A stretch of 54,764 bases of DNA, from contig JAFUUZ010000034.1 of the NCBI GenBank assembly GCA_017471285.1, positions 1-54,764 of the forward strand. Direction: 5' to 3'. This DNA comes from Paludibacteraceae bacterium (GTDB taxonomy: Bacteria > Bacteroidota > Bacteroidia > Bacteroidales > Paludibacteraceae). A model generated the notes under the pieces. It did not search any database. It had not been told where the DNA came from and worked only from the letters and a program-made list of their open reading frames with translations. Positions 35,119-42,395 of this stretch are shown piece after piece. Both the position numbers and the translations under genes were made by a program. Every line of letters begins with the position of its first letter. Position 1 is the stretch's first letter.

Positions 35119-35955
35119 TTACAATATTCCTAAATAATCTTTAGGCGTATCGTTGTCATTCATATGAACAGGATCAAGGAACAATTTAGAGGGATAATAA
35201 TTAATCGTCTCAATGTATGGCTTTAACAAGTGGGATAAATAGTAAAGATTACCATTTTGTAAATCCAACGATATTTTTTCTATTTGTTCGACTCGGTCAT
35301 CTCTAACCGGTGTAGCATACAACTCAAATGGGACACGATATTCCTTTGTTATAGAATCCATTAATACCAAATATTCGGACGTTAATTCAGACATTGACGT
35401 TCTTTCTGTAAATGCAGGCACAGCAACCCTAGGTGTGTAACCCGAGGTTTGTATGAATGGTAAATTTGCTGTCCAGTAAAGAGGAATTGATTTAATTCGT
35501 GAGTACAAGTGTTTTGTATATAATAATTTATACTCACGAATAGGGAATGGTTTGAGAAAATATTGATAGGCATATTTATCAACATCATTTTCGAAACTCT
35601 CCGGTGTTAGTAAAAAAATAATTTCTCGAGGTAAATTGTCTTTATTGGTCTCTAAATAATTTTTTAACAAAAAATACTGCCCTGCAAAGGTAATCGCCTG
35701 ATTGCAAGCCATGGATACAATATCATCATATTCTTTTTCCGAAGGATATAATGCATGCCCTGTGCTGTCTCCTAAAATAAGTTTCTTAATTTTTTTATTA
35801 GTTTTTGTTTTGCTAACTCTTACAGCAGCACGCACTTCTCCACCGGGAGCATTTCCGTAATCGGCATCAGTAAATATCTCATACAATTCCGGAGGTAATA
35901 CAATGAGCAATACCGCCAATAAATAGATGCATATAGCAGATATAAAACGTTTCAT
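35119..35955 (-). CDS. SGNH-like partner of the MBOAT acyltransferase
   Basis: A 278-residue protein with one N-terminal membrane helix (SAICIYLLAVLLIVLPPEL) and an extracytoplasmic SGNH-hydrolase-like domain: LILGDSTGHAL supplies the block I Ser, and DPVHMND near the C-terminus the Asp-x-x-His pair. AlgX/AlgJ- and PatB-like proteins of this layout transfer or remove acyl groups together with an MBOAT protein, which is encoded 3 bases upstream. Expected to acetylate a surface glycan. The gene is strikingly AT-rich compared with its surroundings, a sign of transfer. Confidence 0.8.
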   Translation of the reverse strand: MKRFISAICIYLLAVLLIVLPPELYEIFTDADYGNAPGGEVRAAVRVSKTKTNKKIKKLILGDSTGHALYPSEKEYDDIVSMACNQAITFAGQYFLLKNYLETNKDNLPREIIFLLTPESFENDVDKYAYQYFLKPFPIREYKLLYTKHLYSRIKSIPLYWTANLPFIQTSGYTPRVAVPAFTERTSMSELTSEYLVLMDSITKEYRVPFELYATPVRDDRVEQIEKISLDLQNGNLYYLSHLLKPYIETINYYPSKLFLDPVHMNDNDTPKDYLGIL

Positions 35956-35958
35956 ATT

Positions 35959-37479
35959 TTAGAATTGGAAATAAATGAATTGATTGTAACTAAATCTACC
36001 ATAATAAATAATTATCAGAACTATGCCCAAATAAATAATACGTCTTATCCATTGGATAGAGATAGTTTTATTAATTGCAAATCCGTGTGAATATTCTCGA
36101 TTCCACCATTCTATTAGCAGCAATAGTATTATAGAAATTGAAAGAGGAATATAATATTCTCTATTCATCAGCCAAGGAATAGTAAATATTGAAGTATCGC
36201 ATATCCCTTCTAAATAATGTAAAAAGGTGGGCATGTGTGGCGCACGGAAGATGATCCAGCCGAGGACAACAAGAAGGAATGTACAAAGGATTTGGAGGGA
36301 TTCGCGCCATGTGGGTAAAAGGCGACCTTCGGCAACTTGGTTCGTGTATTTGCGGTTCTTACCAAGGAGGATGAGAGGGAGGAACAACAAAGCGTGGTAT
36401 GCACCCCAAGCTATGAAGGTCCAGTTTGCACCATGCCAAAAGCCGGAGAGAAGGAAGATGACAAAGGTGTTACGGACAATAATCCATTTTTTGTAACGGT
36501 CGGGGTTCTGGATATGGGCTGGGACTTCGGGACGAGAACCGCCGAGAGGTATATAGACGTAATCGCGAAACCATGTTGTGAGGGAGATATGCCAGCGTCT
36601 CCAAAACTCCGCTATATCGCGCGAGAAATAAGGGTTGTTGAAGTTGCGCATCAGTTTGATGCCAAAGAGTTTGGCTGTTCCAATGGCAATATCCGAATAG
36701 CCGGAGAAATCGCCGTAGATTTGGAAGGTAAAGAGAACTGCTGCCAACAAGAGTGTTGAGCCGGTTTGGGTGTCGTAGGTCGCCCAGACTTGATCAACAT
36801 ACGTGGCGCAGTTGTCAGCTACCACTATCTTCTTGAACAAACCCCATAATATCTGACGCATACCGTCTGTCGCTTGGTCGTAAGAGAATTTGCGGTTTTG
36901 CAGAAACTGCGGCAAGAGGTTGGTGGCTCGTTCAATAGGTCCTGCCACCAGTTGAGGAAAGAAAGCAATGAAGGCAAAGAAGGCAATGATGTCTTTGGTC
37001 GGTTCTATCTTTTGGCGATAGACATCTATCGAGTAACTCAGGGCTTGGAAGGTGTAGAACGAAATGCCGACAGGGAGAATGAGGGAAATAACCCCACCCG
37101 ACCTCCCCTCAAGGGAGGGGAAGAACTGGCAGAACTCTTCTACGAAGAAATTGTAGTATTTGAATGTAAAAAGGATGCCGAGGTTGAGAATGATATTGGC
37201 TATCATCCATGCCTTGGCTTTATGGTTGTCCACAGATTGACCGGATGAAACAGATTTGCCGATTAACAGACCGCTTCCCCATGAGCAGAAAGAGGTAAAA
37301 GCTATCAGTAACAGAAAACGCCAGTCCCACCAGCCATAGAAAACATAACTGGCGACAAGAACAAAGGCATTTTGCAGCCTAAGTTTTAGTGTTTCGTTTA
37401 TATGTGCGTAACCTATTGCCCAATAAATAAAGAATACAAGGGGCAAAAAGAACGCAAACTCAATTGAATTAAAGAGCAT
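35959..37479 (-). CDS. MBOAT O-acyltransferase (AlgI/PatA-like)
   Basis: A 506-residue multi-helix membrane protein that brings acyl groups across the inner membrane. Family signatures: MLFNSIEFAFFLPLVFFIYW start, PVGISFYTFQALSYSIDVYR, FFPQLVAGPIERA, the region DIAEFWRRWHISLTTWFRDY and the catalytic His in SGFWHGANWTFIAWG. Residues about 117-129 (SLEGRSGG) are encoded by a CCCCTCAAGGGAGGGG repeat. The last ~88 codons are AT-rich like the SGNH gene, while the rest has host-like composition, so the gene looks mosaic. Its ATG follows the leader RNA with only five U residues between. Confidence 0.88.
   Translation of the reverse strand: MLFNSIEFAFFLPLVFFIYWAIGYAHINETLKLRLQNAFVLVASYVFYGWWDWRFLLLIAFTSFCSWGSGLLIGKSVSSGQSVDNHKAKAWMIANIILNLGILFTFKYYNFFVEEFCQFFPSLEGRSGGVISLILPVGISFYTFQALSYSIDVYRQKIEPTKDIIAFFAFIAFFPQLVAGPIERATNLLPQFLQNRKFSYDQATDGMRQILWGLFKKIVVADNCATYVDQVWATYDTQTGSTLLLAAVLFTFQIYGDFSGYSDIAIGTAKLFGIKLMRNFNNPYFSRDIAEFWRRWHISLTTWFRDYVYIPLGGSRPEVPAHIQNPDRYKKWIIVRNTFVIFLLSGFWHGANWTFIAWGAYHALLFLPLILLGKNRKYTNQVAEGRLLPTWRESLQILCTFLLVVLGWIIFRAPHMPTFLHYLEGICDTSIFTIPWLMNREYYIPLSISIILLLLIEWWNREYSHGFAINKTISIQWIRRIIYLGIVLIIIYYGRFSYNQFIYFQF
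37091..37128. repeat. REP-like element inside the MBOAT gene
   Basis: CCCCACCCGACCTCCC followed by CTCAAGGGAGGGGAAG, read in frame as part of the MBOAT protein. A longer relative lies at 34,936-35,016. Confidence 0.7.
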
Positions 37480-37723
37480 AAAAAGTGTGAACTTCTTATG
37501 CGTTTACCGAGGTGCTTAGGAAACCTCCACCAAATATAAGAAGCCCACACAATGTGTGAACATTACTTGCATTTGATGTTGATTCCTATGAATCCTAAGA
37601 TTATTTCGGATTTATGAAAGGTTCCTAAGCTTCGGTAAACGCGAAATAATAGTAATGCTTATTCAATATGTCCTCCTTTTTACATCATGAGGGATGCTTG
37701 CTGTTTTACGTCCGTAAGCGACG
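37480..37723 (-). ncRNA. Leader RNA with pseudoknot-capable helices, copy 1
   Basis: Read on the minus strand: hairpin CGTCGCTTACGGACG (37723-37709), GTAAAACAGCAAG, then helix strand A (37642-37622), b'' (37558-37554), b (37550-37536), A' (37522-37500), b' (37499-37485), UUUUU and the MBOAT AUG. A pairs with A' over about 20 bases and b with b' over 15 bases including two G-U pairs; the order A-b-A'-b' makes a pseudoknot. Copy 2 (52831-53077) shows compensating changes. It probably controls translation of the MBOAT gene. Confidence 0.7.
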
Positions 37724-37728
37724 AGTTT

Positions 37729-37881
37729 TTAGATTTGCACCGTGTTCGGATCAACGAACTGCACAACACCATTCTCGCTGAAAATCAGCGGTTGGTTATC
37801 TCTGCGATGCTGTTCAACCAGCCTCTTATGGGTTAATTTAAGACCCTCTGTTATTTTAGATTCCAATTCTCTTTCACTCAT
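37729..37881 (-). CDS. Small protein coupled to the zeta-like kinase
   Basis: A 50-residue ORF whose ATG (37881-37879) overlaps the end of the zeta-like gene by 8 bases. The product is charged and soluble (MSERELESKITEGLKLTHKR at the start, FSENGVVQFVDPNTVQI at the end). Position and size suit an antitoxin or accessory protein, but I recognise no family. It stops 5 bases before the leader RNA hairpin. Confidence 0.6.
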   Translation of the reverse strand: MSERELESKITEGLKLTHKRLVEQHRRDNQPLIFSENGVVQFVDPNTVQI

Positions 37882-38455
37882 ATTTTTGTATCAATTGATT
37901 CCACATAACATCCTCTACAACCTCTACTTTCTCCCTACGGGATTTCTTTCTTACAATAAGTTGAGCCGGTGTTTTTATATTATTGTATATTAATACACTA
38001 TCGCAGATAGGCAAGTACAAGTTCAATAAATTATCAATACCTCTTTTAAACCGACGACGGATAACTTCTTCCGGAATGCCATGACCACCATTGCTGACAC
38101 GTTGTGCCACACGTTGGATAGCTTGTTCGGGCGTCTCCAGATAGAAGAACAAAAGATGTACCTTATAACCTGACGCCTGTGCGCGACGTACCAGTTGCAC
38201 GTACGATCGCGTGGCGAGGGTCGTTTCAATTCCGAAATCAGCCTTTTGTGACAGCAACTCCTCTATACGATCAAGCATGATACGTGCCGCTTGCACATCC
38301 ACTGTCTCCGGAGAAAAAGGCGAAAGGCCGCGAGCTATCTCATCCGCATTCACAAAATTAACACAATGAAGTATCTCTGGCAAAAGGGTATATGAAGCCG
38401 TCGTTTTACCAGCTCCATTAGGCCCTGCTATAATATATAAATTCGGGTGCTGCAT
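37874..38455 (-). CDS. Zeta-toxin-like P-loop kinase
   Basis: A 193-residue zeta-toxin family ATPase. Walker A AGPNGAGKTTAS (residues about 10-21), the substrate Asp in NADEIARGL, FGIETTLATRSYV, and Arg residues of the lid (RVSNGGHGIPEEVIRRRFKRG) are all present. Zeta toxins phosphorylate UDP-N-acetylamino sugars or related nucleotides; many chromosomal relatives have no proven toxicity. It is translated from a promoter 24 bases upstream and overlaps a small downstream ORF, an arrangement suggesting a two-gene module placed in front of the MBOAT leader. Confidence 0.8.
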   Translation of the reverse strand: MQHPNLYIIAGPNGAGKTTASYTLLPEILHCVNFVNADEIARGLSPFSPETVDVQAARIMLDRIEELLSQKADFGIETTLATRSYVQLVRRAQASGYKVHLLFFYLETPEQAIQRVAQRVSNGGHGIPEEVIRRRFKRGIDNLLNLYLPICDSVLIYNNIKTPAQLIVRKKSRREKVEVVEDVMWNQLIQKYE

Positions 38456-38460
38456 TGTGT

Positions 38461-38512
38461 TTCAAACCTTTGCGGGTGCAAAGGTACAAAGATTTTTTGA
38501 TATATGCAAGGA
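38461..38512 (-). promoter_or_regulatory. Promoter of the zeta-like/MBOAT unit, twin of 53,087
   Basis: CTTG (38510-38507), 20 bases, TACCTTTG (38486-38479), then CACCCGCAAAGGTTTGAA. The 52 bases are nearly identical to 53,087-53,138. The start region ACCTTTGC-ACCC-GCAAAGGT is palindromic in both. Confidence 0.85.
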
Positions 38513-38513
38513 T

Positions 38514-39077
38514 TTATTGATTTTTAATCCAAATGACTGCGTCGGATTCAAGGGTCCAGGCGGGTAACGGAGAGGACGGTTGGTAGCCGGCGTGCTCGTA
38601 TAATGCGGAGCAGGGTTTGTTATTCGTTGCTATGACCGCATAGAGGCAACGGAGACGGAGAAAATCAAAAGCATAGGCTTCGAGTTGTTTCAAGGCTTCG
38701 TGCCCTACTCCTTTGCCGCGGTACTCCGGCGCGATATACATACCTATTGCCGCGCGGCGGTTGCGAGGGTCAAAATCGAAAAGATCAACGCAACCTATTG
38801 TAAGACCGCGTTGCTGTAAGACCGCTGCGCTGCTGGACCGCTGCGCTGTAAGACCGGCTTCGCCTGTAAGACTGTTCTGAGGACTGAAGGATTCTTCTAT
38901 TACAAGGCGGAGCTGGCCGTCTTTATAGATATCGCCGGTAGTGGAAGCGATATAGTCGCGCAAGTCCTGTTGGGACAAGGGATTATGGTTCGCTCCGTCT
39001 GCCCATGACGAAGCATCGTTCTCCCATTGATAAAGAAACGGCAGGTCAGAGGGTTCTATTTTGCGCAATTTAATCAT
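38514..39077 (-). CDS. GNAT acetyltransferase with repeat-encoded insert
   Basis: RimJ/RimL-like N-acetyltransferase, 187 residues. The acetyl-CoA loop is RGKGVGHEAL, preceded by IGMYIAPEY and followed by the typical LRCLYAVIATNNKPCSALYEHAGY. Between strands beta 3 and 4, where the family has a short turn, residues about 63-91 (SLTGEAGLTAQRSSS and flanks) are encoded by four 16-18-base tandem repeats. The same repeat interrupts the BtuF-like gene. Its start overlaps the HAD gene stop by one base. Substrate unknown. Confidence 0.85.
   Translation of the reverse strand: MIKLRKIEPSDLPFLYQWENDASSWADGANHNPLSQQDLRDYIASTTGDIYKDGQLRLVIEESFSPQNSLTGEAGLTAQRSSSAAVLQQRGLTIGCVDLFDFDPRNRRAAIGMYIAPEYRGKGVGHEALKQLEAYAFDFLRLRCLYAVIATNNKPCSALYEHAGYQPSSPLPAWTLESDAVIWIKNQ
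38800..38874. repeat. In-frame tandem repeat inside the GNAT gene
   Basis: Units GACCGCGTTGCTGTAA, GACCGCTGCGCTGCTG, GACCGCTGCGCTGTAA and GACCGGCTTCGCCTGTAA on the plus strand. A three-unit relative lies at 4957-5008 in the BtuF-like gene. Confidence 0.8.
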
Positions 39078-39499
39078 TAGTCAAACAAACGGGCAAAGAA
39101 GCCTTTTTTCTTCTTGTGCAGATCCTCCATATTCCCTTGCGGCGCAGGTTCAAACGGATGTCCGGTATGAATCATGTTATAGATCACTCCCCAGTCCGGC
39201 AGACCGCCTAAGTTACGGTCGTCGATCCATAAGTCCGCCACCAGTTTGCGCGGCGTACCGTGTTCCGGCTCTTCCTCCGGATAATTGGAGTTGACAGCAT
39301 AGAACTCCAAGCCCTTGGACTTGCAATAATCCAATGCCTCTTGCAGAAGTTCGCCTTCACGGACGGTCCAAAGGATAACCTGGTGGTGATCCTCTTCCTG
39401 CAGTTTCTTCAGGGTCTGAATGGCAAACGGAATGGGTTTGCCTATTTTCGGGTACTCGTGCGTAACGATCGTACCATCAAAATCACAAGCAATTATCAT
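39077..39499 (-). CDS. Small HAD-type hydrolase
   Basis: A 140-residue HAD phosphatase-like protein common in Bacteroidales. Motif 1 is at the N-terminus (IIACDFDGTIV, nucleophile Asp), motif 2 in VILWTVREGE and a motif-4-like ADLWIDDRNLGGLPDWG near residue 110. There is no large cap domain. I start at ATG 39499, since the in-frame extension to 39580 runs through a dispersed repeat. Substrate unknown. Confidence 0.85.
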   Translation of the reverse strand: MIIACDFDGTIVTHEYPKIGKPIPFAIQTLKKLQEEDHHQVILWTVREGELLQEALDYCKSKGLEFYAVNSNYPEEEPEHGTPRKLVADLWIDDRNLGGLPDWGVIYNMIHTGHPFEPAPQGNMEDLHKKKKGFFARLFD

Positions 39500-39600
39500 T
39501 CGCTGCTGGCTAAGGCTTGCACGACTGCGCGCTCTGCGCTTGTATAGTGCTTCGCCTTGCCCTCGCTCTTCGGTCTGCAAAACTGCGTTTTACATCCCGA
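39500..39600 (-). repeat. Dispersed repeat, copy upstream of the HAD gene
   Basis: Starts with a 38-base sequence (39563-39600) that recurs exactly at 53,470-53,507. The remainder (GCACTATACAAGC, GCGCAGTCGTGCAAGCC) resembles the structured leader before tRNA-Gly (585-617). Confidence 0.75.
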
Positions 39601-39601
39601 T

Positions 39602-39641
39602 AATAAAAGGGCCTCTCCAAGCCAGAGGAGAGTTTTATTTG
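39602..39641. terminator. Bidirectional terminator-like hairpin
   Basis: AATAAAA-GGGC-CTCTCC, loop AAGCCAGA, GGAGAG-TTTTATT. It directly follows the stop of the four-helix membrane protein gene at 39642. Confidence 0.7.
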
Positions 39642-40082
39642 TTAATAATCTTCGGCATTGGGGTCTTGGGGTTTCATCTCCTGCTCCATCTTACCGAGAG
39701 TCGGCTTGGTGAAATACCACGCGATCGCACTCATCGCCGCCAGCCACATCATCGGTTTGTAGCAGCCGAAGAGATAATACATCACGATATTTATAGGCAT
39801 GGTCATTCCTACCACACAAATACGAATCATAGCTATCTCTTTGTATTTCTCCAATGTCTCCGGTTTCTTCCATTTGACCAGATACAAACCAAAAGGAATC
39901 GCTACCAGCGTCAGCCCGATTGCCGCATACTGGAGGATCATTCCTACCTGCTCCATCGGACTCACAGGCTCAAAATCCGGCTGGGAAGTGAGGTAATACA
40001 TCACGCCCAGAATAATGAGCGTAAACGCCATAATACCGTAATAATACCCATTGAGGGTTCTGATGATTTTGTTTTCTTCCAT
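39642..40082 (-). CDS. Conserved four-helix membrane protein
   Basis: A 146-residue inner-membrane protein with four predicted helices (about 16-33, 46-66, 85-103, 107-125) and a charged C-terminus (KMEQEMKPQDPNAEDY). Similar small proteins occur throughout Bacteroidales but have no assigned function. It follows recR by 47 bases on the same strand and is followed by a hairpin terminator, so it probably ends the relA-like/recR transcript. Confidence 0.7.
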   Translation of the reverse strand: MEENKIIRTLNGYYYGIMAFTLIILGVMYYLTSQPDFEPVSPMEQVGMILQYAAIGLTLVAIPFGLYLVKWKKPETLEKYKEIAMIRICVVGMTMPINIVMYYLFGCYKPMMWLAAMSAIAWYFTKPTLGKMEQEMKPQDPNAEDY

Positions 40083-40129
40083 AATTTAATAGTTTTCTTA
40101 TCCCACAAGGGAAACAATCATTTCAGTTG

Positions 40130-40744
40130 TCAGCCTTTAAAGTCTGTTCTGTTGACAATAGACCTGCCGAGGGTGATCTCGTCCGTATATTCAATCTGGT
40201 TGCCTACCGCCACGCCGCGGGCGATTTGGGAAATCTTAATATCTATTCCTGCATTCTGCAGACGGCGGTAGATATAGAAATTGGTTGTATCTCCTTCCAT
40301 GGTCGTAGGCAAAGCCAGGATGATTTCATCCACTCCGCCTTTGGAGATGCGTTCCAGAAGCGAATCAATCTCTATATCCTTGGGACCTATTCCTTCCATC
40401 GGCGAGATAATTCCTCCGAGTACATGATACACACCGTTGTATTGTCCGGTATTCTCAATAGACATGACGTCCTGCACATTCTCCACCACGCAGATGATAG
40501 AATGGTCCCTGCGCGCCGAGCCGCATATCGGACAGATCTCCGTATCGGAGATATTATGACATTCGCGGCAATAGATGACTTCTTTTTTCAGCCGCGTAAA
40601 AGCATTGGAGAACGCCTCCACTTCCTGGTCCGACTGTCGCAGGAGATGGAGAACAAGCCTCAGAGCCGTTCTTCTCCCTACTCCGGGCAGCGAAGCCATC
40701 TGGTTAACAGCTTGCTCTAATAATATAGAAGGATATTCGGACAA
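40130..40744 (-). CDS. recR: Recombination mediator RecR
   Basis: Works with RecO and RecF to load RecA at gaps. 204 residues with the helix-hairpin-helix [19 protein letters not shown] [14 protein letters not shown] at the N-terminus, the zinc site [18 protein letters not shown], and the Toprim core [15 protein letters not shown] with Glu and later [12 protein letters not shown]. Full length. A repeat spacer of 42 bases separates it from the RelA/SpoT-like gene. Confidence 0.96.
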   Translation of the reverse strand: MSEYPSILLEQAVNQMASLPGVGRRTALRLVLHLLRQSDQEVEAFSNAFTRLKKEVIYCRECHNISDTEICPICGSARRDHSIICVVENVQDVMSIENTGQYNGVYHVLGGIISPMEGIGPKDIEIDSLLERISKGGVDEIILALPTTMEGDTTNFYIYRRLQNAGIDIKISQIARGVAVGNQIEYTDEITLGRSIVNRTDFKG

Positions 40745-40786
40745 TTTGTAATTTGTAATTTGTAATTTGTTATTTGTGACTTGTGA
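40745..40786. repeat. AATTTGT tandem spacer repeat
   Basis: Four to five copies of AATTTGT, then TATTTGTGACTTGTGA, occupy the whole gap between recR and the RelA/SpoT-like gene. Confidence 0.8.
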
Positions 40787-42223
40787 TTATTTCTTTTTTG
40801 CCCAACGAGCCGGCAGAACGCGGTAAGGATACCGCTCACGGATATTATCTGCGTTCGGGCAGTCGCATTTATGAATACGGATTCCTTTTGTAACGGATAC
40901 GAAAGCGAAAATAGGATCCCCCGGTTCAGGGTTGCAGCAACGGGAAAGGTTGTAATCCACATTCTTTACATTCATATCCACCTCAATCGCCAAGCCTTTG
41001 AGCTCCGACTTATCTACATACTCCGTATGTTCACGCGGAGCAGCCGGTTCTTCTTCCTTCTCCAGAAATACCTCGCGGAGACGGAGGATATCCTCTTTTC
41101 CCGTAGCGAGCGACTGATACATATCCGATACCGCCTTATAGCCGAGTTTGAGCGCCATGCGGGTTATATCCCCTTCGTTGTACTCCAGTTTCCAGTTCTT
41201 AAACCGGCGTTCGATGAGTTCTTTTCCTTCAGCAGCCGACTTGTATTCAATCTCTTTAAGCGCTTGACGGATCTTGTTCTTTGCCTTGGTAGAAGCTACA
41301 AAAGTCAGCCAGTCAGCGTTCGGATGCTGGTTCGGCGAGGTCAAGATAGACACCTGGTCGCCATTCTCCAATTTCTGCCGGATGGGGACGTTTTGATTAC
41401 GAATAGTACCACCAACGCAATGCGCACCCACTTCGCTGTGGATCGAGTATGCGAAATCCAAAACCGTGGCTCCCTGTGGCAGACGTCTCAAATCGCCTGT
41501 CGGAGTGAAGACATAGACGTCACCCGTATGCTGGACAAGCGAGCCTTTCACGCCTTTGTAGGACCAGTGGGCAGCCACTCCCTGTTCCGCTATCTCATCC
41601 ATCCGCTTGGTGCGGATCTGCACCTCCACCCATCGTTTGTCGGGTCCGAGAACCGTTGTATGGAGCGACTCATAGCCGTTCTCCTTCGGCACGGAAAGCC
41701 AGTCGCGCAGACGTTTGGGGTTAGGCGGAAATATATCCGTAATGAGAGAATATACCTGCCAGCAGTCCGATTTCTCCCGCTCCAGAGGGGAATCCAAGAT
41801 AATACGGATAGCAAAAAGGTCGTAGATGCGGTCCACGTCACAATGCTGCGCCTGCATCTTATGATAGATCGAATGGATGGACTTAGGCCTTCCTTTGATC
41901 GTAAAGACAAAACCTTCCGCCTTGAGTTTCTCCTCCAGCGGCGCTATAAAGCGGGCGATATAGTCTTCACGTTCTGCTTTTTTCGCGTTTAACGCGTGCG
42001 CGATATATTTATAGGTATCGTAGTCGAGGAATTTCAGCGCCAGATCCTCCATTTCTGTCTTGATCTGGTACAAACCCAACCTGTGCGCCATGGGAGCATG
42101 CAAAGTCTGCGTCTCACGCGCAATATGCCTGCGGCGGTCGGAGTCACCTTCTGCATCCAGTTTACGGAGAAGCTCCAAACGCTCGTTTAATATCGAAAAA
42201 AGGACTTTATTGCTATCTTCCAT
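40787..42223 (-). CDS. Short RelA/SpoT-type (p)ppGpp synthetase
   Basis: A 478-residue RelA/SpoT homologue. The synthetase domain is intact: GRPKSIHSIYHKM (111-123), YDLFAIRII, ENGYESLHTT (181-190) and EVQIRTKRMDEIAEQGVAAHW split around 200-220. A TGS domain follows (about 235-298) and a Cys cluster (CCNPEPGD, HKCDC). The N-terminal HD hydrolase domain is missing apart from one degenerate helix (FSILNERLELLRKL where IADRLHNMRTL is usual), and there is no C-terminal ACT domain. An in-frame TAG at 42257-42259 and a promoter just upstream show that the start is real. Confidence 0.88.
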   Translation of the reverse strand: MEDSNKVLFSILNERLELLRKLDAEGDSDRRRHIARETQTLHAPMAHRLGLYQIKTEMEDLALKFLDYDTYKYIAHALNAKKAEREDYIARFIAPLEEKLKAEGFVFTIKGRPKSIHSIYHKMQAQHCDVDRIYDLFAIRIILDSPLEREKSDCWQVYSLITDIFPPNPKRLRDWLSVPKENGYESLHTTVLGPDKRWVEVQIRTKRMDEIAEQGVAAHWSYKGVKGSLVQHTGDVYVFTPTGDLRRLPQGATVLDFAYSIHSEVGAHCVGGTIRNQNVPIRQKLENGDQVSILTSPNQHPNADWLTFVASTKAKNKIRQALKEIEYKSAAEGKELIERRFKNWKLEYNEGDITRMALKLGYKAVSDMYQSLATGKEDILRLREVFLEKEEEPAAPREHTEYVDKSELKGLAIEVDMNVKNVDYNLSRCCNPEPGDPIFAFVSVTKGIRIHKCDCPNADNIRERYPYRVLPARWAKKK

Positions 42224-42269
42224 AATGGTTCTTTTGTCCCGTAAAGGGAATAAACTCTAAAAAACGCTG

Positions 42270-42301
42270 CAAATTTAGTGAAAAATTTCTATTTACACAA
42301 G
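42270..42301 (-). promoter_or_regulatory. Promoter of the short RelA/SpoT gene
   Basis: TTG box in ACTTGTG (about 42301-42298), 20 bases, TAAATTTG (42277-42270). It leaves a 5' leader of about 40 bases and excludes coding sequence for an HD domain. Confidence 0.75.
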
Positions 42302-42326
42302 TAAATACGATAAATTTACGATTTTT

Positions 42327-42358
42327 CTTGCACATATGCAAATTTTTTTGTACCTTTG
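42327..42358 (+). promoter_or_regulatory. Promoter of the 42,396 gene
   Basis: CTTG 42327-42330, 20 bases, TACCTTTG 42351-42358, 37 bases before the start codon. Confidence 0.85.
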
Positions 42359-42395
42359 CAGCGATTTTGTGCAAACTATTTAAATTTAAGCTATA

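Noticed and set aside
37500..37642. Arms A and A' read as the recombination sites of an invertible promoter or as an integron attC site
   Set aside because: No promoter lies between the arms, the promoter is further upstream, the mismatches are G-U pairs in one strand only, and neither invertase nor integrase is near. The arms lack the attC core.
37729..38455. A certified toxin-antitoxin system
   Set aside because: The zeta-like kinase is clear, but the gene order (kinase first, small ORF second) and the absence of an epsilon-like sequence do not prove toxicity or antitoxin function.
42224..42395. Frameshift or split N-terminus of the RelA/SpoT gene
   Set aside because: No HD-domain motif appears in any frame upstream; an in-frame stop, a promoter and a divergent gene occupy the space.
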